Source: Callipepla californica brunnescens (taxonomy: Eukaryota; Chordata; Aves; Galliformes; Odontophoridae). From it: a stretch of DNA of 64,000 bases. The position numbers and the translations under genes were made by a program. Where the stretch lies: the NCBI GenBank assembly GCA_023055505.1, contig JALIRH010000001.1, forward strand, positions 95,014,530 to 95,078,529. Reading direction: 5' to 3'. The notes under the pieces were generated by a model. The model saw only the letters and a list, made by a program, of their open reading frames with translations, searched no databases and was not told where the DNA came from. Below, in pieces: positions 23,161 through 37,161 of the stretch; the stretch's first letter is position 1, and each line of letters begins with the position of its first letter.

Positions 23161-23614
23161 TTGTTGCTTCCATTTTAAATAACTTCTGAGGACTTTTGGA
23201 GTGAAGATTTCATAACTGATTTAATTTATTAAGGAAAGTAATTTTTACAACCATTTTATATTTTTTAAAGAGATGCAGAGAATTGTCCACTTGAACTAAA
23301 GCATTTCACAGTTAATGTCTGAGAAACCTCATAATTTTCTTAAATAAATTCCTTCAAAAGTAGCCTTTTTAAACAAAAACAACGACTTTCTATTACGTTC
23401 ACCTTTCCTTTACCTCACTAAGCCTAGGAAACTTAGGATATGTCTGCTTGCTGTCTTCTTCCTCATTCATGCTTCATCTGGACAAAAAAAAAAACAAACA
23501 AAAAAACCAACAACCTATTATTTGCTACTTGACAAAGAATACTGAATTTTGCTTCTGCACACATTAGTTTAACCTGACATTCTGTCATGATGAAAGGGAA
23601 CAAAAGTTAACCAC
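23161..23614. other. AT-rich unassigned sequence
   Basis: Contains an A-rich tract near 23484-23506. Nothing else recognised. Confidence 0.55.
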
Positions 23615-23770
23615 TCTACACTTGTTCTTGTTAAACCTCATCTGGCTCCTTTCTGCCCAAATCTCCAGCCTGCCCAGGTCTTGCTGAATGGCAGCACAGC
23701 TTCTGGCATGTCAGCTGTTCCTCCCAGCTTTGTTGGATCAACAATTGACCTAAACTGATTGAAGGGATAT
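23615..23770 (-). mobile_element. CR1 reverse-transcriptase fragment
   Basis: Shares ttgctgaatggcagca and the following block with 18570-18711, extended upstream by catctggctcctttctgccc. Antisense CR1-derived sequence. Confidence 0.7.
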
Positions 23771-23984
23771 TCCATATCATATGAACTAATGTGAAAAAAC
23801 AAAAAATGCAAAGAGAGTTGGCCAAGGGTAACAGTTGCTTCTCAGGGACTGGCTGGACAGATGGGAAGCAGTTGCTTGTGAATCACAGGTTTTGCAAACT
23901 TATATCCATTACTATAAATGCTTTTATTTCTCTTTTCCTTTTCAGTTTTGCTAAATAGATTATATCTGAACCTATAACTTCAAC

Positions 23985-24085
23985 CTTTTTCTTTTTCTGA
24001 TTCTTTCCTATCTCACTGTGGGGATGGAGAGTGAGTGAAAGGTTGTATGATGTTTAGCTTCTTGCTGGTTTAAACCACAATGAGT
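23985..24085 (+). mobile_element. Probable LTR 3' terminus of an avian ERV
   Basis: A pyrimidine-rich run followed by ctgtggggatggagagtgag and tgctggtttaaaccacaa resembles the right end of a common bird LTR family. No left end or target duplication is visible. Confidence 0.4.
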
Positions 24086-24859
24086 AGTAAACATGAATTA
24101 AAAAAAATAAAGGCAGGTTTCATCCCAGACAGAGATACCCTTCTCCTTGTTAAGTTCGGCAATTTTTGGATACATTAGTCAATATCAGGAAACAACCACT
24201 TAAAATCTGATTTATTTTTCTCCCTTATTTTATGAACTTAAAAAATAATAAAAGAAAAACATAAGTTAAAAATAACACAACAGCACTAGTAAATGGAAAG
24301 TAGACAGAGCAAATTTCTGACCTCTTTCATGTTCATGAGCCATGAAGTTTCTTAACAGTTGCACTTACTATAAAAAAAGAGATTGCAAGAAATAGCAGTG
24401 CCTTTTATACGATTTTCTCCTGTTGAGTACAGAAGTGTCAGAGAGCACTAAAGAAGTCTTTAGAAAGTCTTGACAAGTGAGTTAATAAAAAAATGCAAAT
24501 AGAAAGAACTAAAATAATATCAAAAAGTAAGAGTAAATCTGTGGTACACTTACTTATTGCTGTTACTAAAAGCAGCATATAAAAGCTGTACAAAGCAGTG
24601 TAAACATAGAGAAGTACTCTTAGTAACAGCATCCAACTGCATTTTAAATATTACAACTGGTATTGAAATAAAGGAGTATGATACACTGTAAGATGAGTAT
24701 TCTTCTTCCAAGTATACTGAAATAGAAGAAACAACAGTAAAAATTGTTATTCAAATTGTTTTTATAATTTCCAGAATTATTCTTAAGCATACAATGAAGT
24801 AGAAGTGTTCTTAAGCATACAATGAAGTAGAAGTAGTTCTCAGCAAAGTGATGCTAGGC
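24086..24859. other. AT-rich unassigned sequence
   Basis: Only the 28-bp tandem duplication at 24781-24837 stands out. Confidence 0.55.
24781..24837. repeat. 28-bp tandem duplication
   Basis: ttcttaagcatacaatgaag and its continuation occur twice in direct succession, first at 24781 and again from about 24809, without a mismatch over the shared core. Confidence 0.93.
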
Positions 24860-24926
24860 TCTCATTTGAAGGTTGGACTAGATGATCTTAATATTTCTAT
24901 GACCTCAATATTTCTATGATTCTAAG
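24860..24926 (+). mobile_element. CR1 3' UTR and tail
   Basis: ggttggactagatgatctta followed by a duplicated aatatttctatga tail. Confidence 0.85.
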
Positions 24927-25175
24927 TATTTCAAAGTTATTTATCATAACTAAAGAATAAGCAATTTGGATATATTTTTCAAAACAAACAAAGAAGAAGA
25001 AAATATTTTGTATTGTCTTGAATTGATTTTCAGTGTGCTGATTTTGATGACTGAATTGGCAGAACAGTATTTTTAAGGATTCAAAACTATATTAATTTAT
25101 ATTTACTTTTTTTTTTTTCTGTACAATCATTTACTGTTTATCCTGGCTACCAAATTCTTGCCTATTAGTTTACAA

Positions 25176-25262
25176 CTTATCATAGAATGGCTTGGGTTGG
25201 AAGGGACCTTAAGGATCACCAAGTTTCAATTCTGTTTCAGGGAGGGTTGCCTGAAGACTGAA
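25176..25262 (-). mobile_element. CR1 3' end fragment
   Basis: tcatagaatggcttgggttg, then gaagggaccttaaggatcac, is the reverse of a CR1 3' UTR. Confidence 0.9.
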
Positions 25263-27435
25263 TTTCCATTCATAATTTTAGGAAACAAACAGGTATGAGT
25301 CTGGACATGCAAAATGATTAATTTTAATAGTATGGCTAAGATCTCTCTTTCTGAAAACTGTGAAAAATGCTCTTATGTGTTCATATACTTTTAAAGGCAT
25401 ATATGCATTTGTAAATATTTTGTAGGTATGAGAAAATATACTAAATATGCATACAAAATTCAAATTTTTATTTATTATCCTGTAGATCTATTATTGGAGG
25501 TAGATTTTTAAAATACAGAAAATGATTTTCAGTTCTGCTAAGCCATATTCATTTATATAAAATATCAAATATACCATGAGATGATCTAAAATGATGTAAA
25601 TCTATATAGTCAGGACTATAATATCAACAATATAAAGGAGAATTGGAAACATTATCCCCACAAAACTGTATGCAAAATCTGTAAGGAAGATGATCAGGCC
25701 ATGTTATTAGTAATGAAGAAACATAAGAACAAAATAATAGTCTTTAGACTTACTGTATTTCTGAAAATTCTTATTAGACTCTCGGATGTTGGAATGAAGG
25801 TTATAGGACTGAGAGTACAAGAAATCTTCAAATTCTTTTCTCTCTGTATTTAGCTAAGAAGCATTTTACTTTGTGCCCTGAAAACCTTAGAGCAGATTTC
25901 AATATATTGGCAAGCAGCAGGTCTTGGATCCATGACAAATTGACCTGTTTCGAAGTAATCTCAAAACTGCTCAGAGGAACCAGAATAAGTGAAAAGAATT
26001 CAGATGTAAAGAAGGAAGATTTATAATTTTGTGTCTGAATTCCTGTACAAATTAAAGAAACAAACAATCAAAAAAAAACCCAACCACATTGTATCATCAT
26101 TTTCATTTATACTCTGGCTCGTATCTTATCAGTTTGATAGGTTCTGCACAGTAGGATGGAAGAGAACTGAATACTGCACTATCAAGACTCGTACAATAGG
26201 AATTAATCTGTTGCTCAGTTTCTATTTTAACAGAAAAGTCTGTTATAACCACAAATGACTGGAAAATTCTTAGAATTAAGCAGACAGATACTAGAAAAAA
26301 TAAGCTCATAAGTCTGTCATGTATGATTTATTGTCACTGGCACTGAAAATTGCTTGATTCCTCAAAGCAAGAATAAAATATAGAAGAATATGGTGTACCC
26401 AGATAAATAAGAAATAACACTCCCATTATTGTCTTCTTGAATTAGAGGTTTTATATAAAGAAAGGAAATTTATTATTTCAATTTGAGCATGTTGTTATTA
26501 ACAGATGCCAAAATACCAACAGATTACAGCTTCTTTTGTCTCCTCCCTAATCAGCAGGGGGACTGCACAAATGCAGAGCCAGCAGTAAAGTGAAGAAAAT
26601 CTCTGATTATGAGAAAATCAGGGAATATTTAAAAACATATATTCTTGCTTTAGAGGCTTTAATTTTTAAAGCAGTAAGTCTATTGGGACAGATGTATCTG
26701 CATCAACCTGTTACTGATAAAGTTTGAGGAATGTATCTTCAGTGATTTTGGGCAGAAGTGGCTACTGCAGTTACTTCATGCTTTCTTCCCAGAGTACTAA
26801 TCTCTTAGACATTCTTTCTTTGCCATCATAAGGTTGCAGCTTGGATTCAGTCACTTCGCTGGGTAACTCACAGAGAAAAAATTGATATAGTCCACACACA
26901 AAACAAACAAATTTACATTAAACACTGAGATTCATTAATGTCAAACTCAGGATTTTAAAAAGTAGTAAAAGTTATAGATATATTACTTCGAGATTTTTAA
27001 TTTTGTGTCAGTACATTAAAAACTTTCAATCAGATAAAAGAATAAACAATACTTTTCCGTACTGGGAGCACAGCCATCCTGGAAAGGAAAGTCTCTAAAG
27101 AAGGTGTGTATAATTACAGTTTATAATAGAATAAGACCTGTATTTATCTATTTATTTATTTTCTCAGCTGAAATACATTTCTTGTAGCACCCAAGACACT
27201 GAAAAGCCAGTACAGAAGCACCTGTCTATTCAAAGCATTTACATCTAATGACATTTATCTAATATTAAAATTATAGAAAGGAATTATGATAGCTTCCCAG
27301 TATAAAGGCTGGCTGTACCGATAGATAAAACTTGGATGTTGTTTCCTGTTGTATCTTTCTGTGCTTTTTGCTGTTCAGGTACACTACATCACACAGTGTG
27401 ATGCACAGCACACACCAAAGAACTCTGTGGGCAAA
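25263..27435. other. AT-rich unassigned sequence
   Basis: About 2.2 kb with no recognised gene or repeat. Short frames of 60-79 codons have no domain. Confidence 0.55.
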
Positions 27436-27520
27436 ATATAGACTCATTGAATGACTTGGTTTGGAAGGGACCTTAGAGATCAATCATCTAGTTCCATAAC
27501 TTGAAGGTAGAGCATGACTG
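27436..27520 (-). mobile_element. CR1 3' end fragment
   Basis: ttggtttggaagggacctta followed by gagatcaatcatctagttcc, antisense to the CR1 3' UTR. Confidence 0.85.
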
Positions 27521-27640
27521 TTTATTTAAAAATACAATATTTAAATATCAAAGTCTAATGAGAAACTCAGTTAAGCATTAATATGCTCACTCTTAGCAAA
27601 ATAGTAATGAATTTTTACTAGTCAGGTGACATTGCTTTGC

Positions 27641-27705
27641 TGTCAGCATTTTACAGGCTGGTTTTGCCTGGTTCCGTCATGACTGGAGCTGGGGGACCCA
27701 TCTGA
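27641..27705 (-). mobile_element. Short relic of the TGTCA-type LTR, terminal end
   Basis: Begins with TGTCA and matches the first 60 or so bases of the LTR at 37162-37726 (shared ggctggttt block and ggaccca block). Only the U5-side end remains. Confidence 0.6.
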
Positions 27706-29829
27706 AAACAAATGAGAGAATTGATCTTTTAAGAAAATATAATGTATGTACTTCTAAAAATGGTAATATCTGTGATTTATTTTGTAAGTCAGAAAATATT
27801 TAGTTGAAAAAACTCTGGGATATATATATATATATAAAAACAAGTTATGAAAACTAAAATCTTCAGGTGGTTTTGAAGAAAGAAAGAGCAGGAGGCAGAT
27901 TCGTAAGAAAACAATGGAAAAGTAATACTTCACAAGGATTTACTGTGTGTACATTTTAATAAACTGCAGTCAAGTATGGATTTATTATTTTACAAATACT
28001 TTTTTTGAAAACATGTTAAGCATAGGATATTGAACCCTGTGCCACTGTTGCATTATTATATACCTGAAGATTTCACAAACTGCATTTTGTCTGTGTTCAA
28101 ACATTAAAATAATTTCTATATGAGGACCTTATGTTTCAATCAATAAAAGCTGCCTTGATTTCAAGTATGTAAGATGAGAATTTACAAAACCAATGTTAAT
28201 TTTTAAACTGCTCTACATTAAAATTTTTGAATTAAGACAGGATGAGTACCCTTCTGTAAATTCTATTTTTTTCAAAGAGATTAAGCCAGCTCATTTTTCA
28301 GATTCTAGAATAAAGTACACATATATAGAGTCTGAAATAATGAATCCTTATTTTCAGGTTATAAAGGCAGTTGTGTTCTCCTTGATTAAACCTAATTAAA
28401 GACAGAGGAAAAATGACACCCTGGAAAAATCCTGCTATTTCATGCATTATAAAAGTACTACCACTTATTAAAGTACAATCAGATATACTCTGGGACAGTA
28501 ATATAAAATATTATATATTATAATATAATAATATATGATAACTAATATATTCTTTTTCTAGCTAGGCAATATGGAGAAGAATATCTGTTTGGAACACTGA
28601 ACAGATTATTGGTCATTTATGCCAGCTGGTAGAACCTATTCATTATAGTCTGTTCCATCTTTGAGGTCTCAACATGCTTGACATCCCCTCACAATTAATT
28701 TGAACAATATACATACTAAAATTTTTAGGCTGGTCAGTATTATGTAACAAAGCAAAAAACAAGCTGTGTTTTGATCAGAATTTATGTCTAGATATCACTA
28801 GCTTTATAGCTGTTATTAGCTGTGCTTTTCTCATGACTATGTGGTTATATTGGGGCAAAGGTAAGGTAGTCCAGGTACAGACTTGTGCTAAGGTCTGAGA
28901 AATGTTTATTTATTTATTATTCATTGTTTATTTATGATTTCCTGTGAAAATCCTAACTATGCAGAAAAATAAAACAAATGGAAAGGTTGGAAGTGTGGAA
29001 TATGCTACACATCTGTAATATTAACTAGGAAAACATTTCCTGCCCATGATGAAAAATGGAGAAAATAAGACTGAATTTTTGAGAGGGAAAATCATGGAAG
29101 CATTCCTTTCACATTCTTGCCCTTTGACATATTACAAAAACTCCAAACATCCTAGAGACTATCATTTGCTTTCATATTACTTCCTGTTTATTTAATACAG
29201 GTTTGTATTATTTCTGTTTTCAATAACTGTTTTGCTTGTTTTTTGTTTTTTTTTTCCTGCTCAGGTCATCAGGTCTTCCCATGCTTGCTGCTTGCAAAGA
29301 ACGTTTACTCAATCTGTTACTTTTCTATATGATTGCCTTTTACATGCTTCCTTTATTAGCAGCTATTAAAGAGGATGTGAGAGTAAGGTACCACTTAGAG
29401 AAATGAATAGCCTCAAAAGGTCATCATCCACTTTATACAGTTTCTAAAAAAAGCAAAAGCATTTTCATTGTATAGAGGAAATGACTTGAAAATTGTTCTC
29501 AGTATTGGAAGGCTTTTTCTCCCATAATGGAATCTTATCCTGCTTTCTTCTGTCATTTCTATTAAACAAATTAAAAAGAAAGGAAAAGCACTGACTGGAA
29601 ACTTAATTCTGTCCTTTACCAGAAATGCTGTCTACAATAGTAAGCCTTCAAATGCTTGCATATCTGTGATGTTCTTATTTATTATCTACATGTTGCAAAT
29701 TATAGCCATCTGAGAAAATAGTTCATCTGATCAGAATGACAAATGTACATGGTATTTGCAACTCTAAAGGTGCAAAGTTTTGATAGCAGAGTAGGTGAGT
29801 TGCAGGTACAGGCCCTGTGAGAGGAGGGA
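27706..29829. other. AT-rich unassigned sequence
   Basis: Contains a (TA)n run at 27820-27836 and an AT island at about 28500-28555. No gene recognised. Confidence 0.55.
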
Positions 29830-30640
29830 AGGATTCGTCTTGTGAAGAGCACAGCAAGTTCTTCAAAAGATTTAATACAGTACGCAGTGGAGCCCATCAG
29901 AAACATTTGTGTTGCTTCTGAGAAGATATATTTGAGAACAGGCAAAACACTGCACAGTCAGAAAGAATAAGGAAAAAAAAAAAAAAGAGCTAGAACTATC
30001 CCTGCAAATGCCAAGGTCAGTGAAGAAGGTGAGGAGATGCATCAGAGCAGAGATTTCCTTGAAGCCTATGGAGAGGGAAACAATGGAGCGGGCCTTTCTT
30101 TTCATAACTGTGGCCCATAAAGAAACACATAAAGGAACAAATTCTTCTGGTAGGAAATGTGGCCTCTGGAGGACCCACGCTGAAACTCATTTATCCTGAA
30201 GGACTGAAGCCTGTGAGAAGTACCCACAATGGAACAGTGGGAAAGGAAGGTGGAAGGAACAATGGATTGGAATGAACCATTACATTCATTCTGTGCTGCT
30301 CAGAACAGGGGAGGTAAAGGTAGAAGACCTGTGAATGAGGGAATAAAGTTGAGTCTGGAAAAAAATTGAGCTAGAAAGAAAATGTTTTAGTTTGTCTTTG
30401 TTGCTTGCCATCTAAAACTATTTTAATAAATGAAATGAAATTAATTTAGTTCATTCCTCAAGTCTGTGTTGCCTGTGACAACAGATGATGACTAGCATCC
30501 CTGTGTTTAGCTTGACCAGTGAGCTTTTCTATCTTGTTTTCATCCACTGTCCCCTGAAGAAGGAAGTGTGAGAGAATATCTGTGTGAGAGTCTGGCATCC
30601 AGCCAGGGTCAACCCTGGCTGCTTTTACACTGTGTGTGAA
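29830..30640 (+). mobile_element. Old LTR-like interspersed repeat, copy 2
   Basis: The longest copy of this family here. Ordered blocks: a ccaaggtcagtgaagaaggt block, tggagagggaaacaatggag, ggaataaagttgagtctgga, an AT-rich stretch with the tcaagtctgtgttgcctgtg block, and the end tctggcatccagccagggtc. This resembles a bird LTR with a purine-rich left half. Copies 1 (11885) and 3 (45690) share parts. No TSD or terminal TG/CA assigned. Confidence 0.5.
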
Positions 30641-33600
30641 CAATAACAGAAACCAGATGATAACTAAGCATTTCTAGAGAGTAATCTTGAAAAACTAGCA
30701 AGATTTGGGTAATCATTCAATAATTCATGTTCTTATTTTTTTAAAAAATCAATTAAGTTTATTTCACGTGCCAGTTAATGATAGAACTTACAAAATGCTT
30801 ATTACCAATAGATAATTTTAAACAAAACATCCAGAATTTATCTCAGTACTTTAGATGGATTTGTCATCTTAATATTTATCAAGATTACTTTCATACTTTG
30901 TGGAAGGAAACAGTAGTTGCTATGTGACAATTTGTCCTTCCTAAAGTATAAGTAGATCTTTACTCTCTTCATGTAACCTTCTTTCTCTCACTACATATAA
31001 TGGGAACCTGAATAAGTTGTTTAGACTTAACTGCTGAATGCTAATAGCTGTGTGAATTAATGAATCAAATGTGCTTCCTATATTAATTCTGGGAAGAAAA
31101 GGGCTAGATCCAAAGACTGAGGTGCTGTGGGTATAGCTAAGGTAAATGTCTTTTATGCACCTCTAACTGAAAGATGAAATTACAGATTGTGTAACTAAAC
31201 TTCTTGCAGCGAGGATGAAAAGAGCTGTGCACTGGCTGAGATTTCCACAGTGCACTGTATAAAAGGACAACTGGATCTGAAAAGATACTGGAATCTAATG
31301 ATTCCTCACAAACAGAAGTAGGAATCAAACCTCTTTCTATGTGCAGATGAGTACTCTGACTCACAAACAAGAGTATAAAAAGAAATTACTGTTATATACA
31401 ACAGTATTTTGTTCAAAGTTCTGTTTATCGAGAATGTCTGCTACATTAAACATGAAAAGTGCCTTGAAAAATGTCACATTTCTGAATATATTTGAGATGA
31501 GTATTTTCAGGAATTCTTTGCTCTTTGTTTTGTTAAAATACCTGAGACACAAAAATAAATATAAGAAATTTCTGCAGGATATTAAGATTCTGAGGCTTAG
31601 TAATAGGCATATATGTTTTTTTTTGCAAGACTGTTTCTTCTGTGTGGATACCTGAAATTCCTTTTACATGTCTTCTAGTGAGGCACATAAAATTATCCAA
31701 AGAAATATAAAAAACTGAATTACATATTCAGTTCAGTAAGGACCTATTTACTAGGAAATTTGCTCTATTTTTTACTCTTTTCCATTTCATATTCTTTAGT
31801 GCTGCATTATTTCTCATTAAATGAATACTGCACAATCAATAAATTCTTAGACTACAGTCATACTGCCCCATGTTCATGAAATCTCCAGAACAAATTGCAT
31901 TCTAAGCAAACATATGTTTCTAATCTATACTTTCTGATGAGTAAGCAGAAATCGTATAACTATTTTATTTATTTATTTATTTTCCCACGAAAACATTCAA
32001 GGGATTGTATGTAATATGCAAAGTGAGTGAAAAAAATGCACCATATAGCTTTAGAAAAATTCTCTTCAAACCGCTGTTCAAAGTAAAACAGACGGTGAAA
32101 TTCTGATTTATGATCCTTTCTTTCCATCGTAAATCTTGTAAATTTAAATTTGAGTATCTGCAACCAATCAACTAATTGACATTTTGGATCATCTGAATTG
32201 TCTGTGTATGATGCATGGTTGATAAAAACAAATAGGAGATACAGGCAAAATTTAGTCCATCTAACATAGCAATTAGTTATGAAGTGAATGGTTGGTGTTT
32301 TTCTTTTTCTTTTTTTTTTTTTTTTTTTGTTAATTTAGGTGTTTTGTGTTGTTTTTCAGTAACAAAGTAGAAAAATCCAAGAAATTCAAGTTTACTTCTG
32401 TATCCATTAGTCTATACCACACTGGATTTTTTTTTATTATTATTACTGCAAAGGCATTTATTTTTACATACATATAAAACTTCTGGTATGTATACATCCA
32501 CACATTTTTCCATATATATATGTATACATATATGAATATATAAATATACAGGTAATGATGTATGTTACAAATTAGTCTTTACATCACGACATTCCTTCTC
32601 CTTCCTGTCTAATATTCATTTTATAATATAATAAGAAGTTGCCTGTTAAGAATATTCTTTTCTTGACATTGCACCAGTATTACATAGCATTTATATCTTT
32701 TAATTTCAGCTACAAACAGTTATATGTACAAATCTAAATGTGGCTTTATTCCGTTATCTAGCTTTGCCTAGCAGTGCATTACCTTAACAAGTCTAATTTA
32801 TTATTTAGTTTATTCTCAGAAGAAAATGTCTCAACTGTCCTCTCTGGAGAGCTCATTCCTTTACTACATTTGAATTTCATGTAAAGTAGTTCTTCTTATC
32901 CATAGGTTTTTATTTTTATTTTTTAATGTTTATAGTTAAAAATTATTTCATACAGTGATTAATTATTTCTTACAGTTATCATATTCTGGTAAAGTTTGCT
33001 AATTTTTCTCAATCCATCCAACGTTTTATATTTTGCAATTAGATTTTACCATCCATTGTTAAAATAATCAACATATGGGATGAAACTATATCTTTTTTCC
33101 TTTCCACAGGCATGTTTCTAAAGGAATTCAAAAGACTTGCTACATAATATCTATTTAAACAAGTTTTGAATATGTTTACACTATCTGATTCTTCTAATAG
33201 GCATTTCATTTAAATAATTTCATGCTCAAGGGCTGATGTCAGTGACAATGTTTTGCCTAGAAGCATGTCCTGTCTATTCTCCTATTTTTAATACTTTCCA
33301 GCCCAAATCTCATTTGTATTTATGTTTTATTTCTACTTATAGTTTAATGGTTTCTCTTGAATGCTACTCTCATTAGCATGTGTTTTTAAGTAATTACTGC
33401 ATGTTCTGTCTTTTTATATTTTTAATAAGCACAGATTTTTTTCCCATCCATTTAAAGCTTGTTTTCACCTTTTTTTTTTTTTTCCATTTTGCATAATTAT
33501 TGTATAATTATTGTGCTTTCCTTCACCATTTTTTCCCCTCACTCTGTGAAATTTCCTGCTAGTTTTTGTCCTCTTAGCAAATGCTGTTTGAATGTGTTTT

Positions 33601-35175
33601 TTGGTCTCTCATTTTTTAATTATTATTTTTTTTTATTATTTTTATCATCAACTTGCCCCCTATGGGCATCCTATCTCAGAGAGGTGTAGAACTGCCTATA
33701 ATTAGCTTTGCATTCACCATGTATAAGTGTTGCCGTACAATCTGATACAGGGATTTGGTGCATTTGAAAAAAAAAGTACGTATCTGTCATTGTGGATGTC
33801 TAAGATTAAGGAAAATTATATTTACCGATGTCTTATTCAAAGATTAGTTTCCTTCCATTTCACTGTTGCTTGCTATGATGGAAAGGTCTCGCCAGAAGTT
33901 GAAGCATGACTGAGCTACTAGACCTACTGACCTACTAGATGCCAAATATGAATCATCTGGATCTCCAGAGTCAATAACCTATGTTAATTCCAAGGCCACA
34001 ATCTCTGTATCCTAAATGTTTGTAGGTCTCCTTCTGAGCTCTGATCATCTCTCTCAGAACCTTTTCAAAGCTGCTCTCTCTCTCCAAACTGTGTGAAATT
34101 GGAAGTAAAATTCGCACTTAAGCAGATAAGAAACACCACTCCATGAGACACTTCAAGGCTATGTATTTTTTTTTAGTACATTGATGTATCTTCAATGTTG
34201 ATTAGTCCAAGAGAGATCAGATTAAGAAGATTTTTTGTCTGGAAAATTTAAGGAAATTTATGTATATCTATGCTGAGCTGGTAATGCTCTTCTATCTTTC
34301 AATAGTACTCATTTAAATTGAAATGCATTTGTTTAACTGTTGCCAAATATATAAAGAAACAGTCTACTAATTGCATCCTTGAAAATAACTGATTTTCTAA
34401 AATATTTCAGCACTAGTTTAAGCTTTCATTTCATAGTTTAGAGGATTTGTGAAGCCAGTTAAATTGACAGTAAGTTTTGCCATAAAACACCAATTAAGCT
34501 TAATGCTTCTGTAAAATATTTTAAGATAATCTAAATAGATATATGTGAGAAGCAGGAATGGTAATTCTCATGCACTATATCAAAGATTTGAGACATAAAA
34601 ATTAATAAATAATTATGGTTTCTAAATTTTAGCTTCATGCTCCGTTAATTTATTAAAAATTTGACTAAGATGTTATTTTAGTTATTTAACATATAACTTT
34701 GGATCAATAACTTTGTAAATAAATAAATAAAATTGTTACATGAAATAATAACTCTAACCCTACAACATAGGAAAAGTGACATTGCCAACAAGATTCTACT
34801 CTATAGAAATTATAGGGAATTTGGGAACCAGAAGCTAACAACTTTTTGCAGTAATTAATTCTAGATGATTTTGTAAGTAATGGACTGGCATTATTAGCTA
34901 GAACAGGGGATAGGAAAATAGTTTTATTTTCAAATTACTTTCCTCCTGAAATATGCTATGTATGTTATGTATAAAGGAAAAAGCACTCCCGTTAGTAGAT
35001 GAATGGATGTGTATTGTGTTTACAGCAGAGCAGATGATGTTGGCCAATGAAGTCCTTGATACAGTCAAATGTGTTATTCCAAGACTAAGTTGGTACATTC
35101 ACTTATGTTGTCTTTATTGAAATATTTGGAAGTTGATTTGTTCACCTTAGTTTCAATTGGGACAAAGTTATTTTC
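30641..35175. other. Long AT-rich unassigned tract
   Basis: About 4.5 kb without a recognised gene. It holds an (ATTT)n run near 31961-31982, a T-rich run at 32304-32328, and TA-rich runs at about 32509-32552. Frames of 60-104 codons occur on both strands over the same bases (for example 31341-31655 and 31361-31552) and have no domain. Confidence 0.55.
32304..32328. repeat. T-rich homopolymer tract
   Basis: A T run broken by a single C at 32309. Confidence 0.93.
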
Positions 35176-35615
35176 AATAATTCAATAATATTATATACTA
35201 TAATATAAAAAATATTATAAAATAGTATGTATGTATTAAATATATAATAATAATATAATATATTATTATGCTATATATTAATACAATGTTTCAATATGTA
35301 TTATACATTATATTGTTCTGTACAATTAATATATTTATATAACAATTATACATATATGATATATAATCATAAATTATATTATTATATCTACTATTATATA
35401 TAGTATATGAATATATATATATAATGTCTTATTATTATTATGTGTAATCTATAGTATATATAGATTATATATATGTAGGATTTGTGTACTCAGTACCCTT
35501 TATTGGAAAACATGCATATAACAAATACCTATATGTAAATATACATTTAATATATAACACAAATCCTTTATAAATTATATAATATTATAAATATATATAA
35601 TATGTATAAGTATTT
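35176..35615. repeat. AT island of degenerate TATA repeats
   Basis: About 440 bp of nearly pure A/T, split by a mixed 35-bp core near 35476-35512. An 11-bp inverted repeat (aggatttgtgt near 35478; acacaaatcct near 35562) lies in its right half. Confidence 0.85.
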
Positions 35616-37161
35616 TGGTCTACAACTTCTTATATCCCTATGAATCACTTCTAATTCTTTATCCTACAACATTCCGATACAGGGCCAGAGCCTTAATTTG
35701 TTGAAGTGAAAACGATTTTTTTCAGGGTTTTAGAATCTTTACATAAAAATACTCGTCATGAACACATGAATGCTATTTTCTCCCTCAGACACTGAGTTCC
35801 ACTGCATTTTAATAATTCAAATTTCATTAAAATTATACTGAATATAGTTAAATGTGAGAGGTAAATTTGAGAAATAAACTGCTAGTTTCACACCTCCATC
35901 TGTGGTACGTGTGGGTGTTCTTGATTGTCATCTTTCTTCAACTGAAGCCATTTCAATTCAAAACACTGTTTGAAAGAAACATTATTTCACTCTGGGATCT
36001 TCAAAACAGCATGAAGAAAATTGTTATTCACAATCTATATTACAATTAGTGCTCATCATCATCTGAAATGTACTTCTGTCTACATTTCTGCGGCTCTGTT
36101 GAGTAAGGTACATAAATATTCACATTTCAATTTATCTATAGACATATGTCAAGCTACTAGAGCTTCTTCTTCTTCTTCTTTTTTTTTTTTTTTCACTGTT
36201 GTCACAGTCCTCAGGACACCCTGAGAACAACACTTGAGGTTGGGATAATGCCTAACCAACAAGGTTTTTTCTTCAGTGTCCCTCTGGCAGTATGCTTGTC
36301 ATATTCACAGACTTCATGTTTCATCATATATATTAATTTCACTGTGCTGTGAAATTTTACAACCTCTGAGGCTGGGAGCCTCAGGAAAAGAAGCAGTAAA
36401 CTAAAGTATTCTTTGGAAGGAAAGGGAAAAAAATTCTAATACGCTTGAAAGGGTTATTGCTGATCGGTCTGTTCAATTTATTTGCTCCAGCAGTTTTTGC
36501 GCTATATGAGAAAAACATATGCAGAACATCTCTGTGATCATTGTTATGTCTACTGCCTGAAAGGGAAGAGCCTATGATAAAGGAGATTCACAGCAATATC
36601 TGTGCTGATGTCACCTGCATTATCTGTAAAATTGTCAAACACGTACAGTATTATTCAATTGCAACTATAGACACTTATCTACTGCAGATCACAAGGGCTG
36701 CATCTATGTGCTTGCCAAAAGTCACTGCAAGGGCTACATGTACTTGAGGTTTTATCACATGTAGTGTTCACAGATCAAAATTTGCTAAGAATGTTGCAAA
36801 AATCAAATCTGTGATTTGATGGAAACAACTACTGCACTTGGAAAAGAGAAGCTGGAAGATACTTATCAATGTACTATGGATAAAATACAGTTATTCAGCA
36901 TTGCTTAATTGTAATAAGGCCACTATTTAACAAGATTTAAGATGGATGGATAAATTATGTAATTTACTGCATAGAGGGTAGGGTAAATACAATCAAATAG
37001 GAGACACTCCCTTTGATTCACAGTGTTGAGAGTGAACCTCTCTTGCTTTCTAAAAAATTTGAACCATGAATGTGAAAAGCTTTGGTGCAGGTGGACCAGC
37101 TTGTAGTCCCAGACTTGGTCAACAGTTTAAACATAAGTGATTTTATGTCCACAATAAATTG
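35616..37161. other. Unassigned sequence
   Basis: Contains a (CTT)n-poly(T) tract at 36163-36193. A 68-codon frame at 36541-36747 and the part of the 90-codon minus frame (37018-37290) outside the LTR have no recognisable domain. Confidence 0.5.
36163..36193. repeat. (CTT)n followed by poly(T)
   Basis: Five CTT units, then about 14 T. Confidence 0.95.

Noticed and set aside
35176..35615. AT island as a replication origin
   Set aside because: AT richness alone is not evidence; no conserved origin motif is defined for vertebrates.
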